In this document: one piece after another, positions 34,862 to 46,181 of the stretch
How the letters are laid out: the number at the start of each line of letters is the position of its first letter
Numbering within the stretch: position 1 is the first letter of the stretch
Source of the DNA: Physcia stellaris
Taxonomy: Eukaryota > Ascomycota > Lecanoromycetes > Caliciales > Physciaceae
Assembly: GCA_018902385.1 (NCBI GenBank)
Contig: JABSSW010000003.1
Span: 372,001 to 436,000, forward strand
DNA: 64,000 nucleotides
Direction of reading: 5' to 3'
Made by a program: the position numbers and the translations under genes
Notes under the pieces: model-generated
Told to the model about the DNA's origin: nothing
What the model saw: the letters and a program-made list of their open reading frames with translations, nothing else
Databases searched by the model: none

Positions 34862-36068
34862 CTTCTTCAAGTTTTGCGTGTCTGTGTGAGAATGTGACAC
34901 ATGGATTGACATTTGTGTAAAGTAATTAGCTGAGGGATATAAACGATCAAGGATGATAAAACGGTGACGAAATTATGATCATGCTTAGACTTTGGGTCTC
35001 AAGCCCACCAAACAGAGGATAGAGATCTGGCTGTCATATAGGAAGGGTGTATCATGTTCTACGGGCCTTTCGTATTTTAGTCTGCTGATGCAGCATCATG
35101 ATAACGATTTGTTTTCGTCCGAACGCTCACTTATACGTCGAAGCAAATTTCAGATGACTATATCTGTATTATAAGTCTTATGCCGGAAGTATTTCTGAAG
35201 ACCATGCCGGGGCTCTTTTTAGTTGCACTGCTCACATGATCCATGATGGTCATGCAGAGTTGTGTGGAAAGTCTTTCTGGATCTTGAAAGGTCATATAAT
35301 GGGAAGTTGACAGCTTAGACTCTAATTGACACAATCGTTAATCTTAGGATTATGTCTCGCTCAGAGGGTCATGAACAAGACTACACGTAAAGAGAATCAG
35401 TAATGACAGAAAGTCATCAAATGATATGAAACCAGATAACGAGAGCAAGTCAAGCTGGCAAGAAGACGTGGTATATGTCGTGGGAGAAGACGATAGTCGT
35501 TTCAAAGAGGAGAAGCATTTGAACAGGTAGGACTTGGTGATATCGAAACAGCACACGGCGCTTGTCCGAGGAGACTGTCTTCTGCCTAAAGACCAAGCCA
35601 GTCATTGGCTCTCAGGCTCGCTGTCTCTTCTCACTTCCTCTGCTACAGCCAGACTATGCAGGCAGATATTTTTATATTGACCGTATGACCATTGAGAACT
35701 GGAATTACTGCACGGTACCAAATTGCGATTTGAAAGTCCGCGGATCTATTCGGGGTAACCGCAGCGCATATCGCCGGTATAGGATGGGAAAGGATCGCTA
35801 GGTGAGTCCCTAGCTAGAAGAGATCTAGTCATCTGCTTCGGGAAAAGGGGAGTGCAATACTGTGGTACCTACATTATGGATGTAGTGGAGTGATGATACT
35901 GAATCAGGTTAGGTTAAGCTTTTGACCTCTTCGATGCCAAGAGATTGCTCGGCAAATCCATGTCAAACCGAACGTCACTTGACGCCTCGAGATGTATCAG
36001 CCTTTCCCTTCCCTTGATCGCGACCACGAGCATCTCCCTATGCCATCTACCCTACGCACGGATCTATT
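34862..36068. other. intergenic, upstream of the OSBP-like gene
   Basis: About 1.2 kb with short open frames only. The first three bases belong to the duplication of element E. Promoter sequence of the OSBP-like gene is expected near its right end. Confidence 0.35.
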
Positions 36069-37792
36069 ATGAATTCTTCGCCCTCGAGGTCGCCCGCAAG
36101 CAAAGAAAAAGATCAAGTCCCTCCGTCAAGTCCCGCACCCCCAACAACTTCCTTGCCCGATTCTTATATCGCCGACAATCAGAAAGTAGATGATACTTCA
36201 AAGCTCAAGACCTTTCTCAGTATACTCCGCAGGTAAAGCTCCATGTAACTCACAGCGGCTTTCCTCTTGTAGTCCCACTTACAACGCGCGACTTCGCTGA
36301 CTGGACCTTTTCAAGATTCATTGGTGTCACAGATATCGCATCAGTCAGATTTTCATTGCCGGCACAGCTTCTGGAGCCTACACCAAACCTTGGTAGGCCA
36401 TGTTGATTTTGACGAGAGATATAGTCAACGGCGAGCTAATGTTTCATCAGAATACTGGAATTACCTTGACAGGCCTGAGACGTTCATCAGGTTAGCCTGG
36501 TATCGTAAGCCATACTACAAATTTGCTGAGAGAAGGATACAGTATCGGCGACTCCGAAGATGGATTGGGGCGAATGCTCGCTGTGCTGCGATTCTGGTTT
36601 ACGAAAGATCTGGTATGATCTTTTGATATCGTTGGAAAGTACTCGCGGTTGACTCCTGTCACGTAGAAATACGTCAAGGGCAAGCCATGCAAGCCCTACA
36701 ACTCGTCACTTGGGGAGTTCTTCAGGGTACAAGTAAAGCCTTGGGTGACGGGGGATTGAAGTTGACCTCGCGCAGTGTAACTGGGAAGTCGAAGATAACA
36801 ACGAAACTGTGTTGGGTGAAGGACACAAGATTTCAGCAATCAAAAGCGGGCAATCGGAACAAAAAGTGGACACAACAGGCAGATCAGTACGGGTCTCGTA
36901 CATTACTGAGCAGACCTCGCATCATCCACCAGTCTCCGCCTTCTGGGTGGATTGCCCAGTAAAGGGTATATCAGCCCGCGGCTTCGACCAGCTCAGCGCC
37001 AAATTCACCGGTACCAGTGTCCGAGTGACGCCGGGCGCTCATAATTTAGGAATCTTCATTTCACTCGCAAAAAGGAGTAATGAGGAATACCAATTAACGC
37101 ATCCAACTGCACACCTAGGTGGGCTGATTCGCGGATCATTGGCTGTAACCGTTGCAGATACATGCTATGTCACCTGCCCGAAGACTCGCACAAAGACTAT
37201 ATTACAGTACCTAGAAGAGGGCTGGCTCGGAAAGACCCAGAACCGGGTCAACGGAGTTGTGTTCCGCTACGATCCAGAAAACGACAATCGTACACGGATA
37301 AAAGACGTACCAGAGAAAGACATCCTTGTAAAGCTCGAAGGGTGCTGGCACGACCAAGTTCACTACACGCGTGCAGGTTCAAAGGTATTTCACCCTTACT
37401 ATTCCGCTCAGCCCAGGACTGACTGAGTTTCGCTCACACAGGATTCGAATGTTCTAATAGATCTCAAGCCTCTCTGGCCTACACCAAAAATCATACCTCC
37501 TGAAGAGCAACAGCTACCCAACGAATCGCGCCGCTTCTGGCACGGGGTAACGGCCGCCATTCTCAGCAAGCAGTACACACAAGCCACAAAGATAAAGCAA
37601 GAGCTCGAAGAGCGGCAGCGCGAGAAAGCCGCACAACGGGAGAAAGATGGCAAAGAATGGCGGCCGCGGTTCTTCAAGGATCCGATATCCCCTGACGGGC
37701 GGCCCGAACTGACTGAGGAAGGGAAGGCCGCTCTGAGAGGTCTTCAGGCTCAGCAGTGGAGTCTGAAGGAAAGCGATGAGACCGGTGCTTGA
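36069..37792 (+). CDS. oxysterol-binding-protein-related lipid transfer protein
   Basis: Seven exons (36069-36232, 36316-36392, 36451-36490, 36543-36612, 36667-36726, 36776-37384, 37442-37792) give 456 residues. There is no PH domain or ankyrin repeat, so this is a short OSBP-related protein of the Osh4-Osh7 size class. After a Ser/Pro-rich leader come TSKLKTFLSILRRFIGVTDI, FSLPAQLLEPTPNLEYWNYL and VKGKPCKPYNSSLGEFFRCN. The family signature EQTSHHPPVSAF is at residues 182-193. The C-terminal part has RRFWHGVTAAI and a charged helix ending near RFFKDPISPDGRPELTEEGK. These proteins exchange sterols or phosphatidylserine for PI4P at membrane contact sites; which lipid is carried here cannot be told. 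Confidence 0.93.
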
Positions 37793-38396
37793 TTTGTATA
37801 AAGCATGGCAGGACTGCTTACGTAGAATTGTATCACAATTTGGCGCAAGGTGTTGGGTTGTATGCATGCCAGAGGGGTGATGTGCATAACGGTCATTGAT
37901 ATATAGATTGCCCTTACGAAGGGAGACGGCGTTGGGATCATCGGCTACTATTGGACTTTCGTACATGCTGTAAGTCTACAAATACTGTCGACCATATATT
38001 CTACCTACCTAGGCAATCTGTCACTTTCGGTCACCATGACCTACCGAGTCATATCTTCATTGTGGTAAAGTCTATCAGACGAAAAAGCAATGTCATTGAC
38101 AAATTGATCAACTCAGAGACGTCTTCCTATCAACCACGAACCGTACTTCGCCTTGGGGAAAATTGATGTGAGATGATAGAAGAGAATTAAGCATAGCAGC
38201 TACAGTGTGCAGTATATTATGATTACCAAGAAGTGAGCTACCTAGAACGAAGAGCCTCTTGAGCCAACTCGAGGTGTTCCGAGGAACGTTTCCAGAAAAC
38301 TTGCAAGGAACGCCAGACACCGTCGCTTGCATCAAAAATCAACTGCTTTAATAGCCATATTTGGAGAACCCAGATGTTATTCGAAAACTCCATACA
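37793..38396. other. convergent intergenic region
   Basis: The OSBP-like gene (plus) and the Peroxin/dysferlin-domain gene (minus) end toward each other here. No supported gene. Confidence 0.4.
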
Positions 38397-39905
38397 CTAT
38401 GCCTTATGTTTTCCTTTGTCGTCCGGTCCTGATTCGCTGTTCTGTCGCCATTGTATCCCAGGCTCTTCTGAGACATTTGCATCTTCTGGGATGCCTTTGA
38501 TCTCATCCTCGATGTCAGTCTCCGGGTCGTCGATCTCGGGCCCTTGTCCCGGATCTCCAGACGGCCGTTTTGCGTCCAAGATCGTCCTCTCAATAGGAGC
38601 GTCTGGAGGATCATCGTCCGTAGTCTTCTCTCTGACGTCGCTCCAGTAGTCTTGATCGTTGATGTGGACGCCTGCTGCTTGGACAGCTCTAAGCAAATTG
38701 TCCTTCTTACGGATTCTGGCTTCGTTTTCTTCGCCTTGGCCGTCTTTGGAGTCATCTATGGCCGCAGTAGCCTCATCTAGTGTCTCTAGGAGTAGACTGT
38801 GGACCTGTCTTCGTGAAGTTTGGTAAATGAAAATTGCCATGATATCTGGCATTCGTTCAGCAAGGTAGTGTAGTTCGTCTCCACCATGCTCTAGAAAGTT
38901 CGTGATAGCGGCAACCTTCTCTCGGTCAAGTCGAGCCTTCTTGAGGGCAACCATCAGCGCATTGACGTCAGTAATCTCAGAAAACCCTTCATCATCCTCA
39001 AGCTCATCGGTAGTAACAGTCTGGTATGTAGATTTGTCGATTGACGTCCTGAAACCAGTCGAATCAGGGCTGATATCTCGTTTCGGGTGAATCGTAAAGT
39101 ACTCCGCGGTTAACATGTGAGCTGCTTTCATATTGTCCTTTTTGCCTCCTCTCAAAGGATGAACTTTGATCCGCTTTCGAAGCCACCTTCGACGCCTTAC
39201 AAAGGAGTGAAACCACGGATGAGATCCATGCCATGCGAAGTTCGGCTGGAAACTGAAAGAATATTCCCAACCTTCTTCATCAACATCATGGGACATATCC
39301 ACATACCACGTTCTCCAAGCCCATCTCCAGGTGGGATCGGGTACCTGTGCGTTCGTAATATTGACTGGACTGTCATGGAAAGAAGATGACTGCCAACCGG
39401 CCGGATCGAAATTGAGAAGTGACTTGGCTGAGTAAAGCGGAATCCCACACCAGAAGGCACCTCGTTGGTTTTCGTAGAGTATGTCAATGGCATAGTCCTC
39501 CTCATCTTTGGCTTTCGTTGGCTTTCTGCGAGACCTGAAGGGGACTTTGTCCCGGAGACGGCTTGTTCGTCCAGAAGCCCCTTCAGGTTGTTTGCCTTTC
39601 GCTGCATCGGCCTCTCCGCCAGGATCACTGCCTTCCGTACTAGCCGTTCCTGCATCGACACCGTCGGTTTGCCTATCTTCTTGCCATTTCGCGTATTTTC
39701 TGCGAACAATTTCTTCTCTGAGAGTACTTTTGGTCCATTTGCGACTCAAGGAGGCCCCACCAGATTCAGGCTCGTCTGAGTTCTCACGATCATGAACAGG
39801 CTCGGTCACAGGGTTTGTTGTGTCAACCAAGCTTATAGCATGATCATAGTCATCAGGGTTTATGGTCGCGGTGCGGGACGCTTGTGTGAGCCCTGTGATT
39901 GACAT
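38397..39905 (-). CDS. Peroxin/dysferlin-domain protein (Mug65/Spo73-like)
   Basis: Single exon of 502 residues. The N-terminal 130 residues are disordered and charged. The central part holds the domain: YENQRGAFWCGIPLYSAKSL, LLNFDPAGWQ, then TWRWAWRTWYVDMSHDVDEE followed by GWEYSFSFQPNFAWHG and FVRRRRWLRKRIKVHP. The Trp-rich W-x-W-x3-W pattern and the final Arg-rich strand match DYSFN/DYSFC motifs of Pex23-30-type peroxins and of fission-yeast Mug65. The later region (DRVREKVAAITNFLEHGGDE-like helices) is predicted helical, and the tail is acidic. No membrane helix is visible, unlike Pex30-32, so the Mug65/Spo73-like class is favoured. A membrane-contact or prospore-membrane role is inference. 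Confidence 0.8.
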   Translation of the reverse strand: MSITGLTQASRTATINPDDYDHAISLVDTTNPVTEPVHDRENSDEPESGGASLSRKWTKSTLREEIVRRKYAKWQEDRQTDGVDAGTASTEGSDPGGEADAAKGKQPEGASGRTSRLRDKVPFRSRRKPTKAKDEEDYAIDILYENQRGAFWCGIPLYSAKSLLNFDPAGWQSSSFHDSPVNITNAQVPDPTWRWAWRTWYVDMSHDVDEEGWEYSFSFQPNFAWHGSHPWFHSFVRRRRWLRKRIKVHPLRGGKKDNMKAAHMLTAEYFTIHPKRDISPDSTGFRTSIDKSTYQTVTTDELEDDEGFSEITDVNALMVALKKARLDREKVAAITNFLEHGGDELHYLAERMPDIMAIFIYQTSRRQVHSLLLETLDEATAAIDDSKDGQGEENEARIRKKDNLLRAVQAAGVHINDQDYWSDVREKTTDDDPPDAPIERTILDAKRPSGDPGQGPEIDDPETDIEDEIKGIPEDANVSEEPGIQWRQNSESGPDDKGKHKA

Positions 39906-40290
39906 GGCAATATGGGTATCTTCTCTGAGATCTCATCATTACATACTCGGCGTTCAGTATCTCAATGCATTGGTCTCAGCGCGCAAAGGCAGCATGAGCA
40001 GAACTGCCGCCAACGGAGAGAAAGGCTTGGAGAATGACTGGAAGATAGATGGTGCTCCGTTCGAGGGACCAGTATCCGGTAGTGATGCAATACGATAACC
40101 CTGGAGCAATTCCGTCAACTTTTAGGGTTTAAGTGCGTCACATGCTTTGCCTTGACCCGCATTTGCCAAGAGTGCAAATACCAAGCTTGAAAGCTCCAAT
40201 CGCCTTACAACCCGTCCACCAGCAGCTGGAATTCTACTTCATTCTACCATCTCGACTTGCCTTTCTTACTTGCTCCATAGATCTTCAAAG
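39906..40290. promoter_or_regulatory. divergent promoter region
   Basis: The 385 bases between the minus-strand Peroxin/dysferlin gene start and the plus-strand calcofluor-type gene start must serve both. A run of pyrimidine-rich sequence precedes the ATG at 40291. No specific site is called. Confidence 0.4.
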
Positions 40291-40865
40291 ATGGCAGCTA
40301 GATCTAGAATTCTACCTCTTGTAGCTGGTGCTGGTGTCCTTGGGGGTGGCTATTATTTGTATACGGCGGGAGGAGATCCCAAGGTAGCAAAGAAGGAGAT
40401 CGAGCGTAGGTATCAATGCTAGCTCTGTGTTCAGAAGCTGATTTTCTACTTCAGATGACGCCACTGCAGCAGGAAACAGACTGAAGGGGAACGACTACTC
40501 GGCCAAAGAAGCTCAGAAGCAAGGCGAGGAGTGGGCACAAAAGGCCGGTTCTAAGATTGATTCATCGGTGAGCTTAACATTATGTGGCCTCAAAACTTGT
40601 AAAGAGTTGGCAATTGATAAGCTAGCTACAGGTGGAGGATGCGCGAAAGAAATTGGACGAAGCCGACGCCGTGATCACGAAGAAAGCAAGAGAGGCCGAG
40701 GCCAAGGCGTCACAGTTTGCACACAACACCATGGCCCAAGCTCAAGAATCTGCAAAAGAAACACGGAAAGATGCCAGCGCTTCGATTGACAAGTTTGACA
40801 AGACTGTGGAGAGAAAGGCATCTGAGGCCAAGAACGGTATCGCTAGCTGGTTTGGCTTCAAGTAG
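40291..40865 (+). CDS. calcofluor-white-hypersensitivity-like small membrane protein
   Basis: Exons 40291-40405, 40455-40567 and 40632-40865 give 153 residues. It begins MAARSRILPLVAGAGVLGGG followed by YYLYTAGGDPKVAKKEIE, a single hydrophobic N-terminal segment that could be a membrane anchor or mitochondrial signal. The rest is a long amphipathic, Ala/Lys/Glu-rich helix with repeating phases (EAQKQGEEWAQKAGSKI, EDARKKLDEADAVITKKARE, AEAKASQFAHNTMAQAQESA), LEA/apolipoprotein-like, ending NGIASWFGFK. Proteins of this build are annotated in Aspergillus as calcofluor white hypersensitive protein. The name reflects a phenotype; the molecular role is unknown. Confidence 0.75.
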
Positions 40866-41614
40866 CCCAATGATTGGTAGCAAGGAAGTCTGCCACCGAG
40901 CCCTGCTATGTCTATCTATGCTTGCTCCTGCAGCTTGTACAACAGCGAAGTCCGGGCGTATCTTGAGTTTTGGTGGTTGTTTTGTCGGCTGTCGACAGTA
41001 GTCATAACTTCTCCAACGTGAAGCTCTGCTCTCCTAGGTGTTCTATTACCTTGTCACATATACACTACATAAGTTCACAGACTGTGGTCTCACTCTAGAT
41101 AACTCAACGACGAGCGAACTATAGGCCAAGCCTGGGGCCACTTTCGCTAATTAGTACAGTGGCTGAATCATCCTAACATTCACCGCAGATGGGTAAGCCA
41201 CTTCATGCTGAGTGATTTTACAGAACACCTATAGAACGGATACTAGAAGGTATATTTACTGATTGTACTTGAAAAGTGATTTCCCTTCCAAATCCTTGGC
41301 TATCGCAGATTTCAGATTTCTTCCTCGACTCAGGGATGAATGCCAATGGTGCCTATCCCTATTTCCATCACTCTTTTCAATCACATGGTTGACTCAATCC
41401 GTAAAGCACCATGGGTTCTCTGTCTTCACTTTGCCGACAATCTTATGCACTAATAGTCGTTCCCAATTGGGAACAACCTCGGTGAAACCAGCGATTTTAG
41501 CGCGTCTTTTGCAGCCGGGACGCGACTTCCAGAACGCGTCGCTCTACGATACTTCGAGGACTGCACCTTCCACCAATTCAACAGACCACAACCACATTTG
41601 GGGAGGCAGTCGCA
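40866..41614. other. intergenic, nothing recognised
   Basis: About 750 bases between the calcofluor-type gene and Cdt1. The 3' end of the first and the promoter of the second are expected here. Confidence 0.4.
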
Positions 41615-43186
41615 ATGCCTCCAGTAACTAAGAGATGCAAGCCCAGGGCAACAGCGAACCCAATCTCAAGTACATTGTCCCAACAACGCGGTATCCAAGC
41701 GTTTGGCAAAATCTCCAAAGCCCAGGTCGACCGAGGCAACACCGGCAAGAGCAAAGAAGTTGATGGCGAGCAGTCAGTCAAGGCAGGTGCAGCTTCGGCA
41801 AAGTTAATTGGAAAGAGGAAACGCCAATCCAGGGACGCATCTTCAGATGGGGAAAATCCATCGCAGCCCGCTGCAAAGTCGCAAAGGACGGATTCCCCAG
41901 TCAATTCTCTATCACAATATCAGGCACAAACCCCTGTACCTTCTCTACAGCGGAAGACCCCACGAAAGAAGACCAAAGTATCTTTAGCTACCACAGAAAC
42001 ACCAACGAAAGGCGCCCGAGCGATCCTTGAGTCATTCTCTCTCCAGCCCTCATCGCCATCAATCCGAAGCTCGTCTCCTCCGCGATCCCGTACAACTACA
42101 CCTCCAACATCGCCCGCGTCCTTCAGAAGCGCCACTTCGGAGTCTCAAAAAGCGAGCGAGCTACCAAGCGAGCTCGAGGATCTCATTGATCTCTATGCGT
42201 CGTTCCTTACGGCTCTGTCTCTCCACTATGCGCATCATGGTTCATTGACTCCTGTCGATCTCCGCGAGCTTTGTCCCAGTATTGCGCGAACTTGGAGGAA
42301 AAGGGCAGTCTCCGTTGAAGACGTTCAGCGGATTCTCGCAATTGCGCAGCAGGATCTCGATCCTGGGGTACGCAGTTTATCTTTATTTGATTACGGTCAT
42401 GGCAAAATCTGCCTTGAGGTTTTAGACTGCCCATTCCAGGGGATCCACAGAAGGCTTGTCGATGACGAGGCCCTCAACGAAACCTTCTGCCATAACCTTG
42501 AACTACGGTGGGAGTCGTATATAACCAGCGCCCCTTCACCCCGCTCCGTTGCAGCTTTCATCTCCACCCTTCCACTTCTCCCTATAGGAATATGCACGTC
42601 CCTCTCCAAGCTCACCCCACTGCTCGCCAAAGGTCAACGTAGATTAGAAGATCTGAAAGCGGGCGCCATCAGAGCGCAAAAATCATCCTCACTCGCGACC
42701 TCACCAGTGCAGGATCGTTCATCGAAACGTCCACAATTAGCATCAAGGAGTGGTAGCCTTCTCGATCGGATTCGAGCCAAAGAGCTCGTCCAGTCGACGC
42801 TCCCACCACCTCCATCGGCGGCTATGCTGGAGCGCAAATCTTCGCTTCACAGACTCGAAGAGGTCGTCCCAGTACTGGAACTGCTTACTTCAGGTACAAT
42901 CAGTCGAGTTCAGCAGAGCACAACACCGCTCGGCAATCCGCAACTCCAGACGCAGACTCAGTCATTCACTATGTCGACTTTGGTTCAGAACTTGCAGATG
43001 TCGTTGAGAAATCCAATCTCGAAGGATGATGCTGTCAGGTGTATCAGGCTGCTGGCGGAGATTGTCCCTGGGTGGGTAGGCGTAAGGGAGGTGGGGAAAT
43101 GTATTGGTGTAACTGTCAGGCGTGGTGGCGCTGTCGGAAGGGACGAGGTGGATAGACGCGTGCGACGAATGTTGGAGAAGATGTGA
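41615..43186 (+). CDS. CDT1: DNA replication licensing factor Cdt1
   Basis: Single exon of 523 residues. Cdt1 loads the MCM2-7 helicase at origins with ORC and Cdc6. The N-terminal 170 residues are disordered with Ser/Pro and basic clusters (GKRKRQSRD, RKTPRKKTK). Near residues 24-31 is QRGIQAFG, a partial PCNA-interacting (PIP) motif of the kind that drives CRL4-Cdt2 degradation of Cdt1. Residues about 185-350 form the central winged-helix domain (LPSELEDLIDLYASFLTALS, VDLRELCPSIARTWRKR). The C-terminal winged-helix MCM-binding domain starts around 430 (DDAVRCIRLLAEIVPGWVGV). No fungal geminin is known, so degradation is the likely control. Confidence 0.88.
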   Translation: MPPVTKRCKPRATANPISSTLSQQRGIQAFGKISKAQVDRGNTGKSKEVDGEQSVKAGAASAKLIGKRKRQSRDASSDGENPSQPAAKSQRTDSPVNSLSQYQAQTPVPSLQRKTPRKKTKVSLATTETPTKGARAILESFSLQPSSPSIRSSSPPRSRTTTPPTSPASFRSATSESQKASELPSELEDLIDLYASFLTALSLHYAHHGSLTPVDLRELCPSIARTWRKRAVSVEDVQRILAIAQQDLDPGVRSLSLFDYGHGKICLEVLDCPFQGIHRRLVDDEALNETFCHNLELRWESYITSAPSPRSVAAFISTLPLLPIGICTSLSKLTPLLAKGQRRLEDLKAGAIRAQKSSSLATSPVQDRSSKRPQLASRSGSLLDRIRAKELVQSTLPPPPSAAMLERKSSLHRLEEVVPVLELLTSGTISRVQQSTTPLGNPQLQTQTQSFTMSTLVQNLQMSLRNPISKDDAVRCIRLLAEIVPGWVGVREVGKCIGVTVRRGGAVGRDEVDRRVRRMLEKM

Positions 43187-43600
43187 TCAGTATTGGGATT
43201 CGAAACACATAGGTCGAGCGTTATACCCCGGAAGGATGAAAGCGCATTGTGCGCAATGATTGGATACCAGAAGGTCTGGATGACACGCTGTTCGCTTGCC
43301 GTCAAGGCGATGAAATTAGTATAACGACGTTGCCCTTCCCTACGATCTCTTCAAGGATATGTTGAGCGATAACATGAATTTGAGCCTGTCTTGAACAACG
43401 TCTCACCATGCCGTACTGAGAGGTCGTGCTCTGTAGTCCTTGCCAAATCGGACGGCTGCCTAGTAATTCTGTGCATTCGAAGCATCCATCATACATCGAC
43501 TAGACGATTCATGTGACAACCTCAGCGAGATCCAAAGCGAAAAGGTCTTAGAGTGGTTTTCAGCAGCTTATACATTAATTGTGAGAAGGCCAAGAATGGA
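43187..43600. other. convergent intergenic region
   Basis: The 3' ends of Cdt1 (plus) and the DUF1365 gene (minus) meet across about 400 bases. No supported coding frame. Confidence 0.4.
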
Positions 43601-45764
43601 TCAGAACATCTTTTTGAAGGCCCACCAAAGATGCACTCCAGAGCATCCTAGCACGAGTTTCACCAAGGCCGCACGATCATGAAGAGTGCCGACGTTCATC
43701 ATAATTCCTGCTCCAGCGATCTGTGATACCGCTGCGCCAATGGTTTTGACAAGTATGTAGCAGAGCGCAATACGTATGGCATAGTCAAGAGCGTCCAAGA
43801 GGATTGGCTGTCCAAATACAGCTATGTCACTAATGAGTAGCTTTATCACAGCTTTTCTGTATCTGTTAGCCATCTCTATGTCCTGACTTTGCTGAGCAAA
43901 CACGTCAATTGGCGAGAGTGGGAAGGGTCGAATATCCTGCACCTTTACCGTTGGACGATGGGGTGAGACAATTGTGTTATGAGTTCGCGGGAACACATTT
44001 CGCAACCAACGCAGAAAGCGCCAACGTAGGGAGGTTTTTACTGCTGATTGCTGCTGAAGGCTGTTCTTGAGTCCAAGTGGTCGCGGTCGTGTATCGAAGA
44101 GATCCAGTAGTGCTTGAGGATTGGAAGTGTAGAACGTCTGCGCGTTAGGTGGAAGGGTGAGAAGTGAACTCGTGATGAACTCGCTGATATGGCTATGGCG
44201 AACAACGTTGCTGTAGAAAAGTGGCGTCGCAATCTTCAGTTCAACAGCCTCCTTCGAAGAATGCTCGAAAGGGGTTCTTGGTGAGTCCCTAAGTTGTAGA
44301 GGAAAGAAAGTTTCTGAAGTGGAAGACATTGCTGCTGTATACTTAACGGGTACTTGCATCTCAGACTCTTCGATCGCAGACTTGAGAAACGCACGGAAGC
44401 ATGACTCGATGTTTCTAGTTGTTGTCAGTGTTGTTCTGCCTGCTACAGGAGCGGAATGTCTCAACCTTTCTTCTCGAGTCTTCTTCCTCCCTAGAGAATC
44501 ACGCATAACCTCTGGTCTATACCAAACGTGCAACTTCCGACGAAAGAACAACTTCGCCGCTTCTCTCACAATCCTTGGGAAGGTGACAAAACCAACCCAC
44601 CACCACACTGCAACAAATTTCATAATATCCAGAGTTCCCATGTGTAACGGATCAATACTGTTACCCGTAGAGAAAATTTTCGCGACCAGTTTCGGGTGGC
44701 CCTTTGATGAGCTCATAGTAATGGTATTGTTGATTTTGCCTTGGCTTAGGGGATCATAGGCTGAAAGGCCATATGATCCCTTCCGCGAATTGAAGGGCGA
44801 GACATGAAAGTCTTTGGACCAAGAGTCAGTGAACTTTTTGGCTTTCTCGCCGTGATACTCTTTATTCGCCTCATCTGCATCGTGTACCTTGTCCAAATCA
44901 CCTGTTTTCAGCGTCAATCCCTGATTATTCACCCTTTCGCTGAGCTCATCTTGATGACAGCCTTTGAGAAAATACATTCGCCGTTCATCAAACGTGTTAT
45001 TAACCTCAAGAATCATAGCCTTGAGACTTCTTTTCTCATCGTAGAGATACCAGAACGACACAGGGTTGAACGAATAGCCTAAGAAGCGCGGAGCTGTGAC
45101 GAGGTAGGCAAATGGGTAAGCTCTCGAATCCTCATTCTACTCCTGAGCTTAGCCCTGTCCGGATAGAAAAGTTTTCAAGTAGTACCTGGGTTTTGAGATA
45201 GCTCTCGAGTTTTCCATGAAGACCGCGAGCGTCATAGCCACGATGCAGATAGTCTGCACCTTCAATGCTAAACCAGGCTCGCTTCCGGCGCAAGCCATCT
45301 CGTTGTAAGGAGTCCAAGTCTGCAGACAGAAGAGACCTAAACGAGCCTCGCCAGCCAACAGGAATACCAACAAGAAGATAGGAGTAGGAGAAGCTATGTT
45401 TTTTGGGGAAGAACCGCGTATGCGAGGTTCTGCTTGGAAATATTAACGCCTTGAGAGAGTGAGCCTTGTCCGCGTCAGGACCATGATGGCTTTCCCCAGC
45501 CGCAACCCGGAGGTTTATGCTTGAATACAGTAGACAGATGTACAGTACAGAAAGAAGACCCAGAGCAATGATAGAGCTCTTTAACGGGTTGGCGAATATT
45601 AAATTGAAAACCTTTATCATGAGCTCTCCTAGCTTGCCTCTGAGACTCCACAAGCTCCACAGCGTCGAGAGTATAACATCATCGCTTATTCCGTGGTGAT
45701 TATTCCTTGATCTATATAGATATGGTAGAATAGCTAAAGGAAGTGCTAGAGCAATCAAGTCCAT
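43601..45764 (-). CDS. DUF1365-domain membrane protein
   Basis: Exons 45764-45186 and 45136-43601 give about 704 residues. The 49-nt intron has a GGCTAAGC branch site, and splicing joins LKTQ to NEDSRAYPFAYLVTA, recreating the DUF1365 core (APRFLGYSFNPVSFWYLYDE, then EVNNTF and the later KDFHVSPF). N-terminal hydrophobic segments (MDLIALALPLAILPYLY; SIIALGLLSVLYICLLYSSI) and a membrane-like region around WWWVGFVTFPRIV suggest membrane association. Bacterial DUF1365 proteins sit beside fatty-acid cyclopropanation genes, but the function is unknown. A further 5' exon is possible: a membrane-like frame beginning MAFVGFSILLLAGIIMLS starts at 45944. The extreme N terminus is therefore uncertain. 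Confidence 0.8.
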
Positions 45765-46181
45765 TGTACCCTGGTTGAGGCCGTGTAGAAGAGTAAAGAG
45801 GTACACGACACTCTCGAATTTGCACCTTGAGCTTCAGTGTAGCCGTACGATTCATATTGATTTACAGTGGCGACTTGTTGGCGACGAAATTGATAGCATG
45901 ATGATGCCCGCCAAGAGAAGAATCGAGAAACCGACAAACGCCATGCCGAGGTTGGGCGCTTATCTAAGCGCCTGGTGAATCATTCAGGTTGGATGTTCCT
46001 TCGCAGCTGCTTTTTATATCACTTCCCAACACATCACCCTTGTTTGCTTCCCTACGAAACTTCCACCAAATACTGTTCATACCTCGACAACCACATACAT
46101 CTACCCACCAGAACAGTAAAGGCTTAAATTCCGGAAATTATCCATCTGCACACTAAATCGTACCTCTCTATCACAAACACC
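45765..46181. promoter_or_regulatory. divergent promoter, DUF1365 gene and MBF1
   Basis: The two genes start on opposite strands within about 420 bases. A pyrimidine-rich run (about 46040-46120) precedes the MBF1 start, as is common for strongly expressed fungal housekeeping genes. It may also hold the possible 5' exon of the DUF1365 gene. Confidence 0.4.
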
